From Cheiracanthium punctorium (Eukaryota > Arthropoda > Arachnida > Araneae > Cheiracanthiidae), in the NCBI GenBank assembly GCA_038373885.1, contig JAWZYV010010236.1:186001-250000 (forward strand): a DNA stretch of 64,000 nucleotides, read 5' to 3'. A model generated the notes under the pieces. The model searched no databases. It saw nothing but the letters and a program-made list of their open reading frames with translations, and was not told the origin of the DNA. This document shows, piece by piece, positions 45,253-56,147 of the stretch. The translations under genes were made by a program, and so were the position numbers. Position 1 is the first letter of the stretch. Each line of letters begins with the position of its first letter.

Positions 45253-45425
45253 TACCATTTCAGGTGACCCAGTGTGAACCATATGAACTAATGTATTGTT
45301 TTTCACCTCAAAATTGCAAATCATTGAAATATTTATTTAAATACAGCATATTAGAAAAGAAGGTAAGTTACATTATATAAACATACCACATAAGTCATTT
45401 ACTTGAAAATTTTCAAGTCTTGTTG
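44809..45425. other. AT-rich stretch with recurring GACCCACTGTACC phrases
   Basis: 44875-44995 is TATA/ATAATA low complexity. GGGTCACTGACCCACTGTACC lies at 45237-45256. No further coding is recognised. Confidence 0.5.
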
Positions 45426-45429
45426 TTTT

Positions 45430-45700
45430 TGCTTATGCTCTCTGACAACCGCATGAGGTGCCAGATCCAGATCCCCCCAGATAGGGAGGCGATGGGCAAA
45501 GGGGGGCAACCTTTCATTTTTATAGGGACCCAGTGGGAGGAAGTCCGACTTTAGCCCGGGGTCGCCTCAAATTGAACCCATTCCAGAGAAGGGACCAACC
45601 CTCTGAAATCGGCACCCCCAGAGGTATCTTTTAACAACCTGGAGGACATTGGAGCCACGGTGGATTTTACGTGCACCAGCTACTATTATCCTACAAAAAA
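45430..45700 (+). repeat. GC-richer dispersed repeat, CCCCAGAGGTATC family
   Basis: GGCACCCCCAGAGGTATC and GATTTTACGTGCACCAGCTA match 28372-28440. The upstream part, including GGACCCAGTGGGAGGAAG and AGCCCGGGGTCGCC, is not shared. No frame of interest. Confidence 0.6.
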
Positions 45701-46019
45701 TTTCAAGTGTAGTAACATAAAATTTTACTTTCTTCAAATTTTCTGCAGATGATCAGATAATAAAACGACTCTTTTTTTCGCTCCAGAATCAAAGTGAGAA
45801 GTTTAACTTTTTCCCACAGAGTTAAGTTGTTTGATACCTACTTTAAATAATTTTCTAATTTGAAAGCTATTACTGAACCGTAAATACCTTCAATGACCCA
45901 CTGTACCTGGCTCTCCCCTATGTCGCTTTCTTTTTTCGAAAAATAGTGTTCACACTTATTCGAATCTGTTGAAATTATCCCCTTAAATATTACTCAAAAG
46001 CATATTACAGCAATGCTTC

Positions 46020-46560
46020 TAATGAAAATTTTTGCACTGCAGCGAAATTTATTCTCAGAACACATATCATTGCTCCTTTCAAAAATCGATCAATCAAAAA
46101 TCGTGTTTCCAGAAAGCAGTGAAAAAAATAAAGAACCTGAAACTTCCGAGGGAATATTTTAGAAATTTATCACTTTCCTCTTCTTACCAAGAAACTTTTG
46201 AGATCCAGCGCAGAGGCATCCATCTCTGTCCATCCTTAAAGTGTAGATTTAGTTAATGAACCTAACACAGAATTAGTAATTACTCGAGGAGACCTCCACT
46301 CTCATTTATATAAACCCCCCGTCAGAATTACTCGGTATGAATAAATTTAGAGCGTAATTAGTTACAACTGGGGTTTATTCACCCTTTCCCTCCTTCTCTA
46401 AATCTCTAATATCATAATGTTATTTTCAGGGCCACTTAAGTTATGTTCGTCTAGTACGAAAAATTTTTCTCAGACGGTTAAGTCCGAAAGTGTTTTAAAT
46501 CACTTTAATCTATTATTATTATTATTATTCTCCCTCCCCCCCGTCTGTTTTTCATCAGTG
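46020..46560 (+). repeat. Old dispersed repeat, copy 1 of 4
   Basis: It is collinear with 47930-48430. Shared phrases are GAATATTTTAGAAATT(T/C)ATCA, GGCATCCATCT, TAG(T/C)TAATGAACCTAA, TTAGT(A/C)AATTACT, TATGAATAAATTTAGA(G/A)CGTAATTA, TTTATTCACCC, AAATCTCTAATATCATAA and GTGTTTTAAATC. Shorter, more diverged copies are at 50715-50890 and 60115-60290. No frame, no clear ends. Confidence 0.82.
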
Positions 46561-46839
46561 CATATGAATTCAGATAAGAGAGTTATTTTAATTCACTCTT
46601 CATGCGAGAAAATATTTTTCTGGGTAATAAGCACTCCACAAAATTTAACGATAATTTTTTTTCGGTTTTTTATGTGATCTTTTTTAAGTTTCTTTTTAAA
46701 AGCTGGGAATACATTTCTGAAAAAATAGCATAGCTTTCCATAAAACTTTTATATATATATGAAAGTGAATTTTCTTTGAAATTGTGAATTGTTGCTGAAT
46801 CAATGAATTAAAATACTTTAAAAACTTATAAATTATTAT

Positions 46840-47200
46840 TTTAACGTTACTGGGTGTCCTCTCTGTGAGGGCACAAAACTCTAAAATTTTCAAAGTCCGT
46901 CGCAGTACTAAAGCATTAATCAAAAGTTAGTTCCAAGTGGTGACATAGTGTCGAAAGAATTCTTTGCGTTAGAGTACTTAATTTTCAGTGAAAATTATCA
47001 GTTATTTGTAAAATATGCACTATTAGGAATTATTTTTATCGGTATTGGCATCTGCTGTAAACTGGAGAACGTGATAAAAATGCATTGATAAAGAATGACA
47101 TCTGTAGAAATTGCCCATGTTTGGCCAGTGCTGAAAAAGTGCATCTCTTGACATCGCTTGATTTAGCTACTAGTCGATAGTATAGCCGCATAGAACACGG
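46840..47200 (-). mobile_element. Diverged relative of the piggyBac-like MITE (copy G)
   Basis: GTGTCCTCTCTGTGAGGGCACAAAACTC echoes the copy A tail (GTGTTCCCGCTCTGAGAACACCAAACTC). GGCATCTGCTGTAAACTGGAG and GCCAGTGCTGAAAAAGTGCATC with GACATCGCTTGATTTAGCTACTAG echo the tail-arm junction and left arm. It is heavily mutated and lacks the hairpin partner arm. Confidence 0.55.
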
Positions 47201-47224
47201 ACTTGGATATTGGACCATCATCGA

Positions 47225-47635
47225 CGTATTCTAGAAGAGCTAAACGAAATTCGCCTGTAAGATAGCGTTGTGAGTCGTAGTCATTTAGTTTATGTCGTGC
47301 GAATGCGTTCATTAGCAGTAGATTGCTTCATGATTCAGCAATATGCGTCACTAGAGGGCGCCCATGTAGCTCATCAAAAGGAGCTAGAATATTTTCCTTT
47401 GAGAGGCAGACGTTATTTCGCCCGTTTGCCGCCAGTCGATGATCGACCTATATCCAAGTCCATAAATTTAAAGATCAAGTATCAATCAATATTACCTTTT
47501 ACATTTTTTATATAAAACAATTACATGCACGATATCATTGTTTTAAACATTTTATAATTAATTATTAATTTATGTAAAATTTGTAATGTGTGAACTTAAT
47601 TGAAATTTGTTATCAAACTGAACAATTAGATTTGT
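47225..47635. other. Non-coding stretch
   Basis: GCGTCACTAGAGGGCGCCC (47346-47364) is a small GC-rich phrase like those in retroelement tails. No gene is recognised. Confidence 0.4.
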
Positions 47636-47639
47636 GAAG

Positions 47640-47840
47640 GAGCCTACGGGTTAGGACTCTTTAGAAAGTCACCCATGGAAGGCACCGTCTTCTGCCGTAA
47701 TACCACAAACACAAACAGCCGTTTACTAGAGGAAGAATTCTGAAAAAGGTCCGCTTTTCAAATGAAAAATATTGTGATAGCCGTTTTTGAGATGAACTAT
47801 TCTGTGAAGGGTCCTATCAGGGCCATAAAAGTAATCGCAA
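47640..47840 (-). repeat. Dispersed repeat with AACGGAC units
   Basis: In reverse complement, CAATATTTTTCATTTGAAAAG, CGGACCTTTTTCAGAATTC and TTCCTCTAGTAAACGGCTG match 53080-53150 (CAATATTTTTCATTTGAAAAACGGACCTTT..., TTCTTCCTCTGGTAAACGGAC). The repeat is about 190 bp. Confidence 0.72.
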
Positions 47841-47929
47841 ATTAATAATCAGATCGCATTCTTATGACGTCATTTTTTTTAATTCTACGAAATCGCTTTT
47901 TAGTTTTGAAATAAGAGCCCATTTTACTG

Positions 47930-48430
47930 TGCTCCAGTCGAAAAATCAATTAATCAAAATCTTACTCCGAAAAATGGCGAAAATTTTAAGTTTTCCGAGC
48001 GAATATTTTAGAAATTCATCATTTCCCTCTTCTAAGGATCAGAGAGAGAATCTTCATGATCCAAAGTAAGGCATCCATCTTTGCGGTGCCCCGTCTAAGT
48101 GTATATTTAGCTAATGAACCTAAATCTAAATTAGTCAATTACTGGAGGAAACCGCGCCGTTCTCATTCATATAAACCGCCTCCTAGTGGCAAGCGGTATG
48201 AATAAATTTAGAACGTAATTAATTACCCTTGCGTTTTATTCACCCCTCCTCGCTGTCTAAATCTCTAATATCATAACTTTATTTTCAGCATATTTAAGTC
48301 ATCTCCATCTCGTACAAGAAATTGTTCGCAGACAGTTGGGAACAAAAGTGTTTTAAATCCTCCCTTTAATCGTTCTCCCCCCCCTCTCTCCCTCCCTCTC
48401 TCTCTCTCTTTTCTAAAAAATCAGTAATGC
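47930..48430 (+). repeat. Old dispersed repeat, copy 2 of 4
   Basis: This is the partner of 46020-46560, ending in a CT-rich tract (48368-48410). Confidence 0.82.
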
Positions 48431-48892
48431 ATAGCTATTTTTATTAATTTTTTTTACCAATTGCATAAACCTCGTCGTGGGGTAAGTACAACCGGTGATA
48501 GAAGGACTTTTTTTAAGTACTTCTTTGTACTACACAATGGCCGTGTTCGTAAACGGCCAATCAGTGTAACGTGGGCAACTAGTTTCAGTTTTTGTCGTTC
48601 TTAAACTGTTATTTTTTTTAAGGCCTAAACTAACTGCATTTAATTCTATTTTATTTATTTATCCTTTTATTTTCTTTCTTTTTAGTAAAACTTTTATAAA
48701 AATGCCAAAAATTGCGAATCAGTGCGTTTGAAAGAAAGTAAAAATGACGTAAATGTGACAGCTTTCACCTTTCTACCCACATAAAGCAATTTCCTGAATT
48801 TAATACGGCAAAAAATATATATTGCTAAAATAAGGAAAGAAGTATTTTAGATTTGAAAGTCGAGCTAGATTATTTTTTATTGCAGTGAAACC

Positions 48893-49058
48893 TGCCTAAT
48901 TTGACCACATTCGATAACAGCAAAACTCTTCATTTTATTAAAATGGTCACTTTACAAAGGTGGTAAACTGTGGCTGTTTAAAGTGAAATATTCTACAAAA
49001 GTGGTCACTATAGACAGGGGCTCTCTTTACCAAGGTGGTCACTTAGCAGGTTCCACTG
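48893..49058. mobile_element. Pogo/Tigger-type MITE
   Basis: The left end is CAGTGAAACCTGCCTAATTT; the right end in reverse complement is CAGTGGAACCTGCTAAGTGA. TA follows the right end (49059-49060); the left base pair is TG. GACCAC/GTGGTC repeats lie inside. At 166 bp it has no coding capacity. The CAGTGGAACCT terminus is typical of this group. Confidence 0.8.
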
Positions 49059-49149
49059 TACTTTTATTTAGCATAATAACCATTTAATATTTTTTAGGGT
49101 AAGTTTTATTTTGGAGTGGCACGAGCTGTAATACAGTTTGATTCAAACA

Positions 49150-50300
49150 TAATGCGACCAATTTTAGAGCGTCATGAATTTTTATTGAATTTATTTACAA
49201 GAAATTTTCAATGTGGTTTCCTTTAGCATAGTACGCTTTACGTAAACATTTAGGTCAAGCTCTTCGGACCATTTTGGTAGATATTTTTCAAACTTCCTTT
49301 GATTGCTTTTATAAGCCCTTGAAGTGTTCTTACTTGACGGCTATTTAATTGTTTCTTTTAAGTAACCCCATAAAATATAATCACAAGGAGCACAGTTTGT
49401 GGATGATGGTAACCATTCGAAACGAGTTCAATCGCGTGCCACAGATCTAGAGACCCTTTTTTGTGCCGCACAGCCAGCTATCGTCAAAAAAGTGGGTCTC
49501 TCAGATCTGTGGCACTCGATGACCGTTTCAGATCGTGCTTCGAAGTTTACTGCCTTTGGTCATATGCTTCAAAACTTTATTCTGATAGTATTTAGCATCA
49601 ATTTTAGCCATTGTTTCTACAGAAAATGGTTTTGTTAAACCTTGAGAGGACATTTCCATCTATAGCATAACTCTTGACGGCCAACTCGCCTTTTTCAAAA
49701 CAGCTGCGTCTTTGCGATGCTGTTTGCGATAAATATATTGTATCTTCGTATTGCCAGTTGTGGATGACAGATGAAACAATGCTTCACCAAAAGTTATCCA
49801 TGTTTTATATCTACTTTTACGTAACATTAAATACAGAGGCCAAAAAAGTTTTCTTCGTTTTTCCACGGTCTTTGCAAACATTTTTTGACAAACTACTTTC
49901 CTTTCTTTTTATAGCCAATTTTCATTATCTGACGACAAATCGGCGATTGCGATACCGGTAGTTTCTTTTCGAAAATTTTTTGAGGCAGAGGATTTTCTAC
50001 AACGATAAGTCTTTTCATCTTCTTTCTTTCCTTTTTCACCAAGGACTTCCTTTCGTCCACATTTTATCCCTGGAGCTTTTAATTACCAGTCAAATTTTAT
50101 TTCTTTTCGAAGTTTAGATAGCAATCTATTAGAAAAATGTATTTTCTTATTTTTAAATGCTTTATTTGTAACAGAATTTGAGCAACCATCCTTCAAAAGC
50201 TTTATAATTTCATTTCGGCTTTGAGGATTTAATTTCAGAGTCTTAATATGATTGGTAATTTAAACGTTTCATTTTTAAATAAAACAGGTGGTAAAGCGAT
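49150..50300 (-). pseudogene. Mariner-like transposase pseudogene
   Basis: Reading the minus strand from high to low coordinates, NEIIKLLKDGCSNSVTNKAF (about 50210-50150) looks like the N-terminal helix-turn-helix region. WPSRVMLWMEMSSQGLTKPF and MAKIDAKYYQNKVLKHM (about 49690-49560) look like the region between the first two catalytic aspartates. After the inserted hairpin, LPSSTNCAPCDYILWGYLKE (about 49410-49350) corresponds to the PSSPDLNPLDYxxWGYLKE block with the third aspartate, followed by LPKWSEELDLNVYV. Several frameshifts and stops separate these, so it is non-functional. The CDYILWGYLK form suggests a DDxD-type mariner relative rather than a Tc1-type DDE. Confidence 0.78.
49422..49538. 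mobile_element. Isolated hairpin core of the piggyBac-like family (copy F)
   Basis: GTGCCACAGATCTAGAGACCC, GCACAGCCAGCT and GGTCTCTCAGATCTGTGGCAC match the centre of the palindrome in copies A, B and D. The outer arms, tail and TTAA termini are absent. TTCGAA flanks it on both sides (49416-49421 and 49539-49544), which might be a short duplication, though TTCGAA is itself palindromic. It interrupts the mariner gene. Confidence 0.8.
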
Positions 50301-50442
50301 TAAAATTTACCATAAATAGTTATATGCTTTTAAAATGGGTCATAATTTTGAATCAGCCTGTATTAATAGTCCGAGAGTCAGAGAATCAGTGAGTCAGGGA
50401 ACGGAGTAACTCTATATGAGGCTATAAAATATAATTAAAATA

Positions 50443-50595
50443 CAGTGAAACCTGTTAAAGTGCCCACCTTGGTAAAGAGGCCACTTGTCTATAGTGACCA
50501 CTTTTGAACAATTTCGCTTTACAACGACCACAAATTGCCCGCCTTAGTATGGTGACCACTTTTATAAGTTGACCTATTTCGTTCTTCCCGAGGGT
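50443..50595 (+). mobile_element. Pogo/Tigger-type MITE, truncated
   Basis: After TA (50441-50442), CAGTGAAACCTGTTAAAGTG and CCACCTTGGTAAAGAGGCCAC match the MITE at 48893-49058. The right terminus is missing. Confidence 0.65.
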
Positions 50596-50714
50596 TGAAG
50601 ACAGATTACATTGTATTTTTAGAAAAAAAAATAATGCATTAATTATACTGAGAATATTAAATCATACAATTGAATTTCTTCAAACTCCGACTTCATGATT
50701 CGAGCATTTTTTTT

Positions 50715-50890
50715 TTTTCCAGATGCTGCATTTGGCTAATGAACCCAGTCAAGAATTGTAATTACCAGAATAAACGTCTTCACTTATTGTAATCCAGAGG
50801 ATTTATTCCGTTCGAATAAACTTAGAGTGAGTAATTAATTATTCCTCCACTTCATTCACCACAACACACTCCCGTCAGCAAACTGAATTA
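50715..50890 (+). repeat. Old dispersed repeat, copy 3 of 4
   Basis: GGCTAATGAACCCA, AATTGTAATTACCAG, GAATAAACTTAGAGTGAGTA, ATTAATTATTCCTCCACTTC and ATTCACC follow the same order as 46230-46385 and 48110-48245. Confidence 0.65.
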
Positions 50891-50943
50891 AAATACTTCA
50901 AGCAAGCAGTGCTTCTTTATGAAAGTTTAAGAGGGAAGTAAAA

Positions 50944-50945
50944 CT

Positions 50946-50974
<29 letters not shown>
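50944..50974. repeat. (TTTA)n microsatellite
   Basis: About seven TTTA units. Confidence 0.9.
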
Positions 50975-50976
<2 letters not shown>

Positions 50977-50979
50977 AGG

Positions 50980-51600
50980 AGAACCCTTATCATCATAAGA
51001 ATTTCGTCAAATTATTCGTTCTCGGAAGAGTTCTTCGCGCCAACGGAATTCCAAAATTGATCTCTCGTGGTTAAAAAAAAATTTGGTTTACAACGACTTT
51101 AAAAGTCTTTGCTTTTATAGTTGGGGGAAAAAGAACACTAAAACCTTATAGAGGGTGATTCAAAGTATAAAGTTTTAGCTGCGTGCCCGTTCTTCGTACA
51201 ATAGGAAACGATAATTTTTCTTACATATGTGATTCGAATTGATCCCAGGGATGAAGAATCTTAAAGAAAACTTATTTGACTCTTGACGTAAAGTTTGCCT
51301 CATGAGTTCTAACCTGATATCATTGCAGTATCAGGACACAAAAAACTATTTCAGTGTCAAACGCGATCAAAAACCGCGATCATCACACCGTTTTTTAGGT
51401 TTGTGTTATACCATTAGGCCTCAGGCAGTCGATGTCATCTGCAAAACCAGCTGTGCTTTTGTTTTACTCTTGTAATTAGAAATTGAACTTAAATCGGGTA
51501 GTTCAGATTCAATTAAAAGGAACCGTTGAAAATAAATACAGTCCAGACATTACTTACATTACTTAAGAAAAAGATTCTGCATTTGTAAATTTGAGCTAAT
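50980..51600. other. Non-coding stretch
   Basis: No gene or bounded element is visible. Confidence 0.4.
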
Positions 51601-51604
51601 GTAT

Positions 51605-51955
51605 GTTTCATCGTATCATATTCTTCGTAAACATTCGGGACAAACTTTTTTCGAAAGATAATTTTCTCTTCTATCCGATGACATGACAACCGTTTCCTTT
51701 GTTATAGATATTATATCTGCTCCTATTAGCTGAATATCCGTGAAAAATCGCTCAAAAACCCATGAAGTGTGGAATTTAAAAAATTCTAGGCCGAATTTTG
51801 AAAAAATCTCTTCAAGGTGCACAACTTCATGTTTAGAACTTCCTGTATATTCCAATTTCGGGTGTTTCTACGTACAGCCGTTTGTCCGTAACGCCATCAA
51901 CAGACGGACAAACAAGCAGACATCTTCTTTTGTAATAAGTAAAGATAAAAGTCGA
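51605..51955 (-). repeat. Dispersed repeat, uninterrupted copy
   Basis: It matches 31515-31818 and 32396-32465 in order, without the piggyBac-like MITE. The empty-site segment is TTTCTACGTACAGCCGTTTG (51864-51883). Confidence 0.82.
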
Positions 51956-52019
51956 AATATAGAGTCCTTCAACCAAAAATTTTATTCACGAAATCCAAAA
52001 ATACAGAGACGTAGCAAAG

Positions 52020-52220
52020 TTAAATATGGGCAGGAAGAACCCAAATCTCCCCCCTCCCCCCCGAGTAGCTCGCAGAAAGAATATTTATTACCGAAATGAC
52101 TTACATACTGGTTTTAAGTGCATGTATTTCAATACTAAAGTATTGTATCTTTCTGGGGCATGACCCGTGATTTGTACCCCCCCCCGCCCACTACAAATAA
52201 TTTTATGTGCGCTCATGGCA
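52020..52220 (+). repeat. Poly-C-bearing repeat shared with 15.4 kb
   Basis: ACTTACATACTGGTTTTAAG, AGTATTGTATCTTTCTGGGG and GTGCGCTCATGGCA match 15448-15560 inside the 808-bp insertion. Poly-C runs occur at about 52050-52060 and 52177-52186. Confidence 0.65.
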
Positions 52221-52224
52221 TTCG

Positions 52225-52980
52225 GTACAGATTATTTTTCAACATCGACGGACCTCTATTGGCGTTAAAGCATTTTATTTCATCTGTTTACCAATCTGTC
52301 GAAATTGGTGTTGAGAAATCAGGGCTCTGGATGATGAGCAGATGAAAATAAATATATGTTGACTTAAACCTCTGGTCAATGGTTCTCGAACAGAAAAAAT
52401 CACATCAAAAAATCGCGTTTGAGACTATACACATATTACGAAAGAAAAATTTGATTGAATGAATGCAAAATTTGTTGTTATTGCTACTGGACAACCAACC
52501 AACCTAATCAACTTTGTTCCCACATATCTCTGAGCCTATTTATGATGAAAGACTGAAATTTTGTACAGTAACTCATTAATGTATAAGGAGTACTTTAGTA
52601 ATTCGGGAATTTTTTTTTGTACGGGAGCAGTATAAAATTTAAATTTTGTACTTATTAATTTTAAATTTTTAGTCGGACAAATTTATTTAATTTTTTAGTT
52701 TGTATTTGTTAAATTTCAATCTCCTGAAAATTTTAATCTGCACTATAAAATAATGTTCCTTTTATTACGTAAGTTTGTAATTTATAATGTATGTTTATGA
52801 TCAATATTTAAGTAATAAAAACCTATTTCAGTGTTTTTGCAACATCCTGTATAGGTAGCTATACACTCAATTAACTGCTGAGTTAATTGAGTGTGTTTGT
52901 GTGCACTTCACGCACAGTCAGTAGGCGTCAAAAATTATAAAATCGTTTGTTTGAAACGGAAAAAGTGGTAGTCCATTTCA
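52225..52980. other. AT-rich stretch with a possible relative of the 13.05 kb element
   Basis: 52530-52855 contains TGAAAGACTGAAATTTTGTACAG, TTTTTTTTTGTACGGGAG and a right end TTTTTGCAACATCCTGTATA, reminiscent of 13270-13790 but more diverged. A palindrome CTCAATTAACTGCTGAGTTAATTGAG lies at 52866-52891, centred on CTGC. No gene. Confidence 0.4.
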
Positions 52981-52984
52981 GTGA

Positions 52985-53170
52985 TGTAGTGTCGTCAAAA
53001 TGACTGTGCAGAGGTCTATTTAGGTGAAATTTGGGTCCGTTAATGGACCCTTCACAAAATATTTTATATTAAATACGGACCCTTCGCAATATTTTTCATT
53101 TGAAAAACGGACCTTTCACAAAATTCTTCCTCTGGTAAACGGACGCCCTTTCACAAATCTCTGTTTATAT
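52985..53170 (+). repeat. Dispersed repeat with AACGGAC units
   Basis: This is the partner of 47640-47840. Four GGACCC/GGACCT...TTCACAAA phrases recur at roughly 40-50 bp steps (53032, 53085, 53129, 53140). Similar ACAGGACCC/ACAGGATCC phrases continue at 53366-53480. Confidence 0.65.
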
Positions 53171-53174
53171 ACTA

Positions 53175-55155
53175 CATAACTAAATATTTGCAAATCGAAC
53201 GAATCTTCCCAAGATAAACTGATGCGTAACAGTGCTTCGCCGGTTTACCAATGCAGGTTTCTTTAATAGGATTTTCTTCAAAATGTCTTAAGATGGAACT
53301 TCAATTTCATCCTAAATTTAAATTTGTTTAAAATTGTATGTTTTGTAATAATTCACAAAAACAAGACCCTGATTCTGCAATTTCACAAACACAGGATCCC
53401 GAATAGGTAAAACCTGTTAGAAGGCTAATTCCAGATTCTCAAAAACATGAGTACATTTTTCACAATTTCGCAAAAACAGGACCCTGTCTGAAAAGTCTCG
53501 ACAGACCCTGAGTGGGTTGACTGTCACATACTTTTGCACTGAGTCCAGGTCGCCATGACTGCAGTTTGAATTGGTATAGCGTTGAAGATCTTCTTCGGTA
53601 GCACAACTGGCCGGGATGGGCAATGGCCTTCTCCAGAATTCGATAGCAAGCTGTCCTACGTGTGGCTTTGAACTTCCAATTTTACACCATTTAACTGACT
53701 TTCAATGCAGCCCAACCATCTGAATTTTGGCGGTCCACTTTTCCGAGTACTTTTTAGTTTGGGCATGAAAACTTTTTTTATAGATCTGTACTCATTAATT
53801 CTAGTTGGGTGTTCAGCCTGTCTTTACCTTTGAATGCTAATGAAGTTAACGGTGGATGAATTTTTATAAATTCTGAATAATTCAATATTTGTTCTTTTTC
53901 TCCATACACCGTTACCTGGGAGTAGATGCTGGATTAGACAGCATTTTCCAAAATTCGTAACCTATGGAGTTTAGTGAGCCAAAATGTTCTTTTAACATAT
54001 CCCACGTGATGTCCAAAAAAAAGTATACCCATAAAATTCTTGCTGTAAAATACGACACTCACGAATATCTAAAAATTAGTTTCTGGGCAGTTTGAAATTT
54101 GTCCTCTATAGATGGTAGAAGCGAAAGAAGTGTACAAAAAGGTGAATATCCTTCTTGAAAGAGAAAAAAAAATTATCTATAAAATTCTTGCTTTAATATG
54201 TAACAAGTATGAATTCTGTTTTCACGCACAACTTGTTTGTCATTAAAAATTTGTTGGAAATTTATTTGTTTGAATTAACTATGAAAAAAACGACATTACT
54301 TTTCTATTCCCCATAATAGACTTTTTGCTGGACTTTACAATGAGTTTACATTTTCCAGCCCTATCTTCTGCAAAAAAGCAATGAAATACTGCGCATAACT
54401 CGCTCAAAATAAACGACATCGCGCATCTGCTTGCCACAACCGCATTACATATTCAACACTTGGCAAAAGTTTAGGAGGAAATCTTCGCGGCTCTTATTGA
54501 AACCCCATTATCATTGGAATAATAATCATAACTTCCCAGATTTCGAGCGTTTTCGCACAGCATATACAATTTAGCGGGAACTCTGCTCGACACGTCAACA
54601 AGTAGGGAAATTTTGCGCCGTTATCTGTGACTTATATCGTATTAATTATAGCGGCCCCGCATTGTTCCGGAGGCACTTGGAACAAACACAAGGCAAGGTG
54701 CATCTCGTCCAAGGCACATCCAATTAATCTCGTAATCAGCAAGATATCTTATAATCCCGTTTTCTCTGTCCTATCAATTATTTCCGCGATTTCCCTTCTC
54801 TTGCAGAGGAATAGTTAACTCAATTAACTACATAAATGTAAATGCGATAACGCAAGCAACTGATTATCGTTTGCCGAACGCGATTTACTTTTGTCTTGAA
54901 TAATGACTTTTCCCCGAATAATGAGGGGAGGGGGGGGCTGTCTTTTGAAAATTTATGAGTTCTTACGGAATTTTGTTCTGCAGGCGTTGCGGCTGTAATT
55001 ATCGAGGTACGGTAATATAAAATGGCTCTTGGCGTTGAGGAAGAACTCCTTGGTTGAATTTTAGTTTCTCGGCGGAATACGGCATAGGCATAGCGTCGGA
55101 CGGTGGGGGGGACACGTGACCCCCAACTATGTCTCACATTCTTCTAGTTTTCAAC
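53175..55155. other. Non-coding stretch
   Basis: No gene is supported. Phrases of the form AAAACAGGACCCTG occur at 53360 and 53470. 54540-54800 is somewhat less AT-rich but has no recognisable frame. G-rich patches at 54922-54939 and 55100-55112 (GGTGGGGGGGACACGTGACC) may be MITE ends. Confidence 0.4.
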
Positions 55156-55301
55156 ATACAGTAGAGTCTCGCTTATCCGACCTTCGTTTATCCGACATTC
55201 CGTATTATCCGACGTCGAGCGATTAAAAAGAACTACCGCGGGAAGCTACTGTCTACAGTGATAGATGAAATTTATGAAGAGCGAGACATGATTGACAATT
55301 T

Positions 55302-55643
55302 GAGTTGAAGGCTCTAAGGACGGCAATTCAATACATTGAGCAACAAGAAGCTACAGGAATTTAAATAATGAAGCTGCAAAGATGGCGAGATTTGGCAGCG
55401 AAGAAACGGCACTCATCAGGACAGTGGCGTAACCAGAAATTTTTCGTGGGGGGGGTGTACGACTACTGCAACTCACATATATGTATACGTGTGTGTATGA
55501 TAAGGGAGGGAAGAATATACATCTTTGTATGGCAAAAAATTCCTCATGGAGGTTATGATCCCCCCAATCCCCCTTTTGGCTACGCCACTGCATCAGGAAA
55601 ACAGACTACCATAAGAAATTTCTTTAAATCCTCACAGGACTGA
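55302..55643 (+). pseudogene. Tigger transposase C-terminal fragment with in-frame insertion
   Basis: One frame reads ELKALRTAIQYIEQQEATGI, a TAA, then IMKLQRWRDLAAKKRHSSG. After the nested MITE it continues GKQTTIRNFFKSSQD and stops. YIEQQ...LLRWRDxAAxKRxxxxxQxxIxxFF is the characteristic end of Tigger/jerky-type transposases. The MITE plus its duplicated 8 bp adds 177 bp, a multiple of three, so the frame reopens downstream: 55368-55643 is still open across it. The DDE and CENP-B-like DNA-binding domains are missing. Confidence 0.82.
55422..55590. mobile_element. hAT-type MITE, 169 bp, 8-bp target duplication
   Basis: The left end CAGTGGCGTAACCAGAAATT and the right end in reverse complement CAGTGGCGTAGCCAAAAGGG form the TIRs. 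CATCAGGA is duplicated exactly at 55414-55421 and 55591-55598. CAGTGGCG termini, G-rich subterminal sequence and an 8-bp duplication define a non-autonomous hAT element. Confidence 0.95.
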
Positions 55644-56147
55644 ACTTTAAGTGTAACATATGGCACTCGCAAATTCAGACAATAGATTATTCTAACTGTA
55701 GGTTCGTTTTCACAATTCATATTTTTCCATTGTTTTCTTATATTTGTAGAGCATGATTATGCTACAAGATAGTAATGTGTAATATAACATATGTATGTGT
55801 GTATTATATGTTCCAACTTACTATGTAGCTTAACGTATTAAGCCTAACGTAGCTTAACTAAGAGGCTTTTCCTTGACTCCTCCCTATTATCCAACATTTT
55901 CGCTTATCCGACATTGGGCCAGCCCCTTTATGTCGGATAAGCGAGACTGTACTGTATTTTTTTATGCAAAAGAAACTTCAGTTTTTTTACTCTTAAATTC
56001 GATATATGATCCCCCCCCCCCCTCCCCTAATTTTTCAGTCATGCTACGTTTATGGTACACGTCACTAAGCCAGTACTAATTTCTTAAGCAGATATACAAT
56101 GCAAATTCTTTCAAAACCGAAGTATGAAATCAATTTTAAGAGTTAAT

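Larger units (their letters stand above)
49134..50360 (-). mobile_element. Mariner-like element, decayed
   Basis: The left end CAGTTTGATTCAAACATAAT and the right end in reverse complement CAGGCTGATTCAAAATTATG continue into GCGACCAATTTTAGAG/ACCCATTTTAAAAG. TA flanks both (49132-49133 and 50361-50362). A mariner-type gene reads on the minus strand. A 120-bp piece of the piggyBac-like hairpin family interrupts it. Confidence 0.85.
55159..55954 (+). mobile_element. Tigger-like element, deletion derivative
   Basis: The left end CAGTAGAGTCTCGCTTATCC and the right end in reverse complement CAGTACAGTCTCGCTTATCC continue into GACCTTCG/GACATAAA. TA flanks both (55157-55158 and 55955-55956). GCTTATCCGACAT recurs inside both ends. 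It keeps only the 3' end of its transposase gene and carries a nested hAT MITE. Confidence 0.92.
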
